Source: an uncultured Clostridia bacterium
Lineage (GTDB): Bacteria; Bacillota; Clostridia; Christensenellales; Borkfalkiaceae
Assembly (NCBI GenBank): GCA_946637575.1
Contig: CAMPBJ010000035.1
Coordinates: 1-8,134, forward strand
Length of the DNA stretch: 8,134 bases
Reading direction: 5' to 3'
Part shown: one piece after another, positions 4,913-8,134 of the stretch
Position numbering within the stretch: the first letter of the stretch is position 1
Layout of the letters: each line of letters opens with the position of its first letter
The notes under the pieces: generated by a model
What the model saw: the letters and a program-made list of their open reading frames with translations, nothing else
Told to the model about the DNA's origin: nothing
Databases searched by the model: none
Translations under genes and position numbers: made by a program

Positions 4913-6604
4913 ATGACTTTTTCGTTTTCAAAGGATTTTAAGGACGGCGGCGCGACTCTTGTCGAAAACGCCTTCATAACCGAGTATCTCCCGCTTTCTA
5001 AGGGAGACGCCGTAAGGGTTTACCTTTACGGGCTTTTCCTTTGCCAGAATCCTTCGCGCGACGAAGGAATAAAGGAGATCGCGGAAAACCTTAAACTTTC
5101 CGAAACCGAGATACTTGACTGCCTCGAATTCTGGGAGCAGTTCGGAATAATCAGCGTTCTTTCAAAAGATCCGCTTACCGTTCAGTACTACCCCCTGTCC
5201 CGCAAAAATCAGCCGAAAGCCGTAAAGTACGACTCCGCAAAGTACTCGGAGTTCACAAAAGGCGTTCAGGCGATGATCCCGTCCCGCATGATATCCACAG
5301 GCGAGTACACGGGATATTTCAATATAATGGAAACGTACGGCATAAAGCCCGAAGCGATGCTTATGATCGTCCGCTACTGCGTGCAGTTAAAGGGCGACGA
5401 TATCGGCGCAAGATACATTTTCGCCGTCGCGAAAGACTTCGGAGCGAAAGGGATCACCACGGCAAGCGCGGTCGATAAAGAACTTTCCGCGTTCAATTTA
5501 AGAAAGTTCGAGGTCGAAAAGGTGCTCCGCGCCTTGGGGTCAAAACGTTCCCCCGACGTGGAAGACATAAACCTGTACAAAAAATGGACGAGAGAACTCT
5601 CTTTCGAGCCGGACGCCGTGCTGTTTTCCGCAAGCAAGTTAAAAAAAGGCAGCATGGAAAAACTCGACGCGTTTTTAATGGAACTCTTCTCCAAAAAGAG
5701 TTTCGGTACGAGCGAGATCGAAGAGTACATAAAGAACAAACAGAACGTTTTCGACCTTGCGGTCAGAATAAACAAAGCGCTTTCGGTCTACGTGGAAGTC
5801 GTCGAAACGGAGATAGATACGTACGTCAACAAGTGGCTCTCCTACGGATTTGAAGAAGACGCGCTCGTTTTTATCGCGAACAGGCTGTTTAAGACGGGTA
5901 ACAACACTTTATCTTCTATGGACGAGGCGGTAGAGAACTTAAAAGAGACCGGCGCGGTGTCGCTTACCGCCGTGTCCGACTTCTACGGCGAAGAGGAAAA
6001 GGCGGACGAGTTTATTAAGCGCATACTTTTAACTTGCGGAATATCGAGAAAACCCACCCCGTGGGACAGGGAAAATCTAAAACGCTGGCGCGAGTGGAAC
6101 TTTACGGACGAGATGATTTTGGAAGCCGCAAGACTTTCCGCCGGCAAATCCTCCCCCGTCTCCTATATGAACGGCATACTTTCCAACTGGAAAACGAGCG
6201 GCACTTACACGCTTGAAAACGCGGAAACAAACATACGGGTGCAGAATATCGGCGATACGCAGGAAAGTTACAACGCCGAATACGAGAGAAGGCGCATGGT
6301 CGCGATCCTTCGCGCGCAGAAGAACACCGAGCGCGCTATGGAACTTCCGGGGTTTCCGGACGTTTACAGCAGACTGTTCGCGATCGAAAAGGACATGGCG
6401 TTCGCGGAAGTCGGCGGAAATACGGAAGCGCTGAAATCGTTGGAACAGGAAAAACGGGAACTTTCCGAAAAAGCGGAAGATATGTTGATAAAAATTGGCA
6501 TCACGCTTTCGGATCTTTCCCCGAAGTACGCTTGCGAGAAGTGTAACGACACGGGTTACGTCGGCACTCACCGCTGCGACTGCCTACAAAAAAAAGTCGA
6601 TTAA
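4913..6604 (+). CDS. DnaD-like primosomal protein with C-terminal DnaC/DnaI-type zinc domain
   Basis: This is a replication-initiation scaffold protein of the DnaD/DnaB superfamily, which helps load the replicative helicase in Firmicutes. Residues about 20-95 form a winged-helix-like N-terminus (LPLSKGDAVRVYLYG, then ILDCLEFWEQFGII). Several DnaD-type helical repeats follow, each with an aromatic, Gly-Phe/Ile and Ala pattern: about 131-190, 220-275, 303-360 and 388-440. Residues about 452-563 then read like the N-terminal part of a DnaC/DnaI helicase loader. They show YERRRMVAILRAQ, a charged helical stretch, and KYACEKCNDTGYVGTHRCDCLQKK with Cys541, 544, 555 and 557, a likely zinc site. The loader's AAA+ ATPase is absent. 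At 563 residues it is about twice the size of B. subtilis DnaD. The start has AAAGG 7 bases upstream. It is monocistronic up to the terminator. A dnaC gene, the usual neighbour, is not next to it. Confidence 0.8.
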   Translation: MTFSFSKDFKDGGATLVENAFITEYLPLSKGDAVRVYLYGLFLCQNPSRDEGIKEIAENLKLSETEILDCLEFWEQFGIISVLSKDPLTVQYYPLSRKNQPKAVKYDSAKYSEFTKGVQAMIPSRMISTGEYTGYFNIMETYGIKPEAMLMIVRYCVQLKGDDIGARYIFAVAKDFGAKGITTASAVDKELSAFNLRKFEVEKVLRALGSKRSPDVEDINLYKKWTRELSFEPDAVLFSASKLKKGSMEKLDAFLMELFSKKSFGTSEIEEYIKNKQNVFDLAVRINKALSVYVEVVETEIDTYVNKWLSYGFEEDALVFIANRLFKTGNNTLSSMDEAVENLKETGAVSLTAVSDFYGEEEKADEFIKRILLTCGISRKPTPWDRENLKRWREWNFTDEMILEAARLSAGKSSPVSYMNGILSNWKTSGTYTLENAETNIRVQNIGDTQESYNAEYERRRMVAILRAQKNTERAMELPGFPDVYSRLFAIEKDMAFAEVGGNTEALKSLEQEKRELSEKAEDMLIKIGITLSDLSPKYACEKCNDTGYVGTHRCDCLQKKVD

Positions 6605-6643
6605 ACGGCACACGGGTATCGAAAAACGTTATTTTAAGGCATA

Positions 6644-6671
6644 AAAAAATCGGTCTTCCGACCGATTTTTT
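6644..6671. terminator. Bidirectional intrinsic terminator between dnaD-like gene and hom
   Basis: A perfect 12-bp stem (AAAAAATCGGTC paired with GACCGATTTTTT) closes on a 4-base TTCC loop. The flanks are A-rich on one side and T-rich on the other, so either strand yields a GC hairpin followed by U residues. It lies between two convergent genes, 40 bases after the dnaD-like stop and 13 bases after the hom stop, and should end both transcripts. Confidence 0.92.
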
Positions 6672-6684
6672 GTTTTACCTTTTT

Positions 6685-7962
6685 TTAGTCTTCGATCCTG
6701 ATGCAACCGCCGATCGCGTTTACGAAGTCCGAAGATTTGATTTTTTCAAGCGCCTTGTTTATCGCGCTTTCCTTGGACTTGTGCGTGATGATAACGACTT
6801 CCGCGCTCTCGCCGTTGCCCGCGGAGATCTGCTTTACCTGTTCGATGCTTATTCCGTTCTTTGCAAAGACGCCCGTAAAGTCGGAAAGCACGCCGACCGC
6901 GTCTTTAACGATAAGCCTTACGTAATACTTGGACTTAAAGTCGGAAACGAACTTGGTCTTCGCGCCCTTGTCACCGTTAAAGCAAGAGTAGAAGTATTCG
7001 TCGTGCTTACCGGCAAAGATAACGTCGGACACGATCGCGCTGCCCGTGGGGAGCGAACCCGCGCCCCTGCCGTAAAGCATAATATCTCCCACGGCGTCGC
7101 CGTAAAGATGGACGGCGTTAAACGAGTCGTTTACCGACGCGAGCGGATCGCCGTTTTTGATAAAAGTCGGGTGAACGCGGACTTCCACGCCCTTTTCGGT
7201 GTTCTTGCCGATCGCGAGAAGTTTTAAGGTGTACCCCATTTCCTTTCCGTGCGCGATGTCTTCGGTCTTAACGCCCGTGATCCCTTCCCTGTATATGTTT
7301 TCGATGTTGATCTTGGTGTTGAAAGCAAGGCTGGATAAAATGGAAAGTTTGTACGTCGCGTCGAACGCCTCTACGTCGGCAGTCGGATTAAACTCCGCAT
7401 ATCCGAGCTTCTGCGCCTCTTTTAAAGCCTCTTCGTAAGACGAGCCTTCGTTCGCCATTTTGGTAAGGATATAGTTGGTAGTGCCGTTGATGATACCCTT
7501 TATCGACTGAATTTCGTTGCCCTGCATGGATTCCTGCAAAACCCTTATTATCGGCACACCGCCGACGCAGGTCGCCTCGAAGAAAAGACCGACGTTCCTT
7601 TCTTTTGCGGCAGCCTCGAGTTCGGGCCAATGTTTTGCGAAAAGTTCCTTGTTCGAAGTAACGACGGATTTTCCGCTGAAAAGCGCTTTTAAAACGAAAG
7701 TTTTCGCCGGCTCTACGCCGCCCATAACTTCGACCACCACGTCGACCGCGGGATTAGAGACGACTTCTTCTATGTTAGAAGCGATCCTGTCTTCGGAAAT
7801 CCCCAACGCTTTTGCGCGCTCGATATTCTTTTCCAAGGCGCACTCGACCGTTACGTCAACGCCCTGCGTTCTTTTAAAGAACTCTTTCTTTTCGGTAAGA
7901 ATCTTATACGTACCGCCGCCGACGACGCCGAGCCCTAAAATTGCTACGCCTATTTTTTTCAT
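6685..7962 (-). CDS. hom: Homoserine dehydrogenase with C-terminal ACT domain
   Basis: This enzyme reduces aspartate semialdehyde to homoserine with NAD(P)H, the branch-point step towards threonine and methionine in the cytosol. The 425 residues show a Rossmann nucleotide-binding start (GLGVVGGGTYKIL, 10-22), the conserved SNKELFA with K105, and the family signature region GIINGTTNYIL (156-166). The catalytic Asp and Lys are in AFDATYKLSILSSLAF (D201, K205), and GRGAGSLPTGSAIVSD lies at 298-313. Residues about 346-417 form an ACT domain (YYVRLIVKDAVGVLSDFTGVF), the usual site of threonine feedback control. No aspartokinase domain is attached. Length and motifs are complete. The ATG has AGGAG 7 bases upstream that overlaps the coaX stop, so the gene is probably co-transcribed with coaX. 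It ends at the shared terminator. Confidence 0.97.
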   Translation of the reverse strand: MKKIGVAILGLGVVGGGTYKILTEKKEFFKRTQGVDVTVECALEKNIERAKALGISEDRIASNIEEVVSNPAVDVVVEVMGGVEPAKTFVLKALFSGKSVVTSNKELFAKHWPELEAAAKERNVGLFFEATCVGGVPIIRVLQESMQGNEIQSIKGIINGTTNYILTKMANEGSSYEEALKEAQKLGYAEFNPTADVEAFDATYKLSILSSLAFNTKINIENIYREGITGVKTEDIAHGKEMGYTLKLLAIGKNTEKGVEVRVHPTFIKNGDPLASVNDSFNAVHLYGDAVGDIMLYGRGAGSLPTGSAIVSDVIFAGKHDEYFYSCFNGDKGAKTKFVSDFKSKYYVRLIVKDAVGVLSDFTGVFAKNGISIEQVKQISAGNGESAEVVIITHKSKESAINKALEKIKSSDFVNAIGGCIRIED

Positions 7963-7969
7963 ACGCTTT

Positions 7970-7975
7970 CTCCTA
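7970..7975 (-). promoter_or_regulatory. Ribosome binding site overlapping coaX stop (TAGGAG)
   Basis: The coaX stop TAG shares two bases with an AGGAG Shine-Dalgarno sequence that lies 7 bases before the hom ATG on the minus strand. It supports the chosen hom start and suggests translational coupling of coaX and hom. Confidence 0.75.
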
Positions 7976-8134
7976 CTTGTTCAATCCGTAAATTAAATTA
8001 AGTCCGTCTAACGTCAGAGTCCTGTCGACTCTGTTGATCGACGACACTTCTTTTGCTATTATCTCGCCCAAACCGCCGGTCGCGACTACCTTTATGTCGC
8101 TCACTTTAAGTTCGGCTTTTACTTTTTTCAGTAT
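7973..8134 (-). CDS. coaX: Type III pantothenate kinase, C-terminal end only
   Basis: The last 53 codons of a gene that enters from the right edge. CoaX phosphorylates pantothenate with ATP, the first step of coenzyme A synthesis, and is the metal- and potassium-dependent type found in many Firmicutes. The visible part holds the family's closing motifs: VVATGGLGEIIAKE (a glycine-rich segment near the C-terminus) and RTLTLDGLNLIYGLNK just before the stop. These match the VIATGGLA...LTL-GL--LY ending of known CoaX proteins. The frame is open to base 8134 and the start is outside the window. The stop overlaps the hom ribosome binding site, which suggests a coaX-hom operon, although the two pathways share no intermediate directly. 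Confidence 0.9.
   Translation of the reverse strand: MLKKVKAELKVSDIKVVATGGLGEIIAKEVSSINRVDRTLTLDGLNLIYGLNK

Noticed and set aside
7963..7972. Amino-acid-responsive leader (T-box or attenuator) in front of hom
   Set aside because: Only 10 bases separate coaX and hom, so there is no room for one. Any such control must lie upstream of coaX, outside the window.
7517..7996. A 159-codon plus-strand open frame across the start of hom
   Set aside because: It is antisense to the conserved Rossmann part of homoserine dehydrogenase and the coaX-hom junction, and has no motif of its own.

Overview
The window looks like ordinary chromosome from a Gram-positive, Clostridia-like bacterium, probably an uncultured anaerobe of moderate G+C. 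The reasons are a multi-repeat DnaD-type primosome protein, a DUF951 gene, a short single-anchor type I signal peptidase, a monofunctional homoserine dehydrogenase with a C-terminal ACT domain, a type III pantothenate kinase, the UPF0237/UPF0210 gene pair, and strong AGGAG ribosome binding sites. The lineage cannot be fixed further by eye. I see no mobile element, CRISPR array, tRNA or rRNA, and no gene-free stretch longer than about 190 bases.

Left block (1-4726, all on the minus strand): seven genes packed so tightly that they are probably one transcript. In transcription order they are a 558-residue alpha/beta-hydrolase-like protein that appears to lack its catalytic Ser and His, DUF951, signal peptidase I (lepB), two small two-helix membrane proteins that I do not recognise, an ACT-domain protein (UPF0237), and a UPF0210 (PFL family) protein cut off by the window edge. 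Junctions are overlaps of 10, 14 and 4 bases or gaps of 1, 9 and 10 bases.

Middle (4727-4912): the only real intergenic control region. It lies between the left block and a rightward dnaD-like gene. Each side has a good sigma-A-type promoter, but the two promoters face each other, so the two transcripts should overlap at their 5' ends by about 40 bases. A 7-bp inverted repeat encloses the -10 box of the rightward promoter.

Right block: a 563-residue DnaD-like protein (4913-6604, plus strand) has a winged-helix N-terminus, several DnaD-type repeats, and a C-terminus that reads like the N-terminal zinc-binding, helicase-contacting part of a DnaC/DnaI-type helicase loader without its ATPase. 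It ends at a bidirectional hairpin terminator, which also ends the opposing gene, hom (6685-7962, minus). hom follows coaX (right edge, partial) with a stop codon that overlaps hom's Shine-Dalgarno sequence.

The most interesting points are the DnaD/loader-domain fusion with a possible frameshifted remnant after it, the face-to-face promoter arrangement with its palindrome, and the apparent pseudo-hydrolase heading a housekeeping operon.
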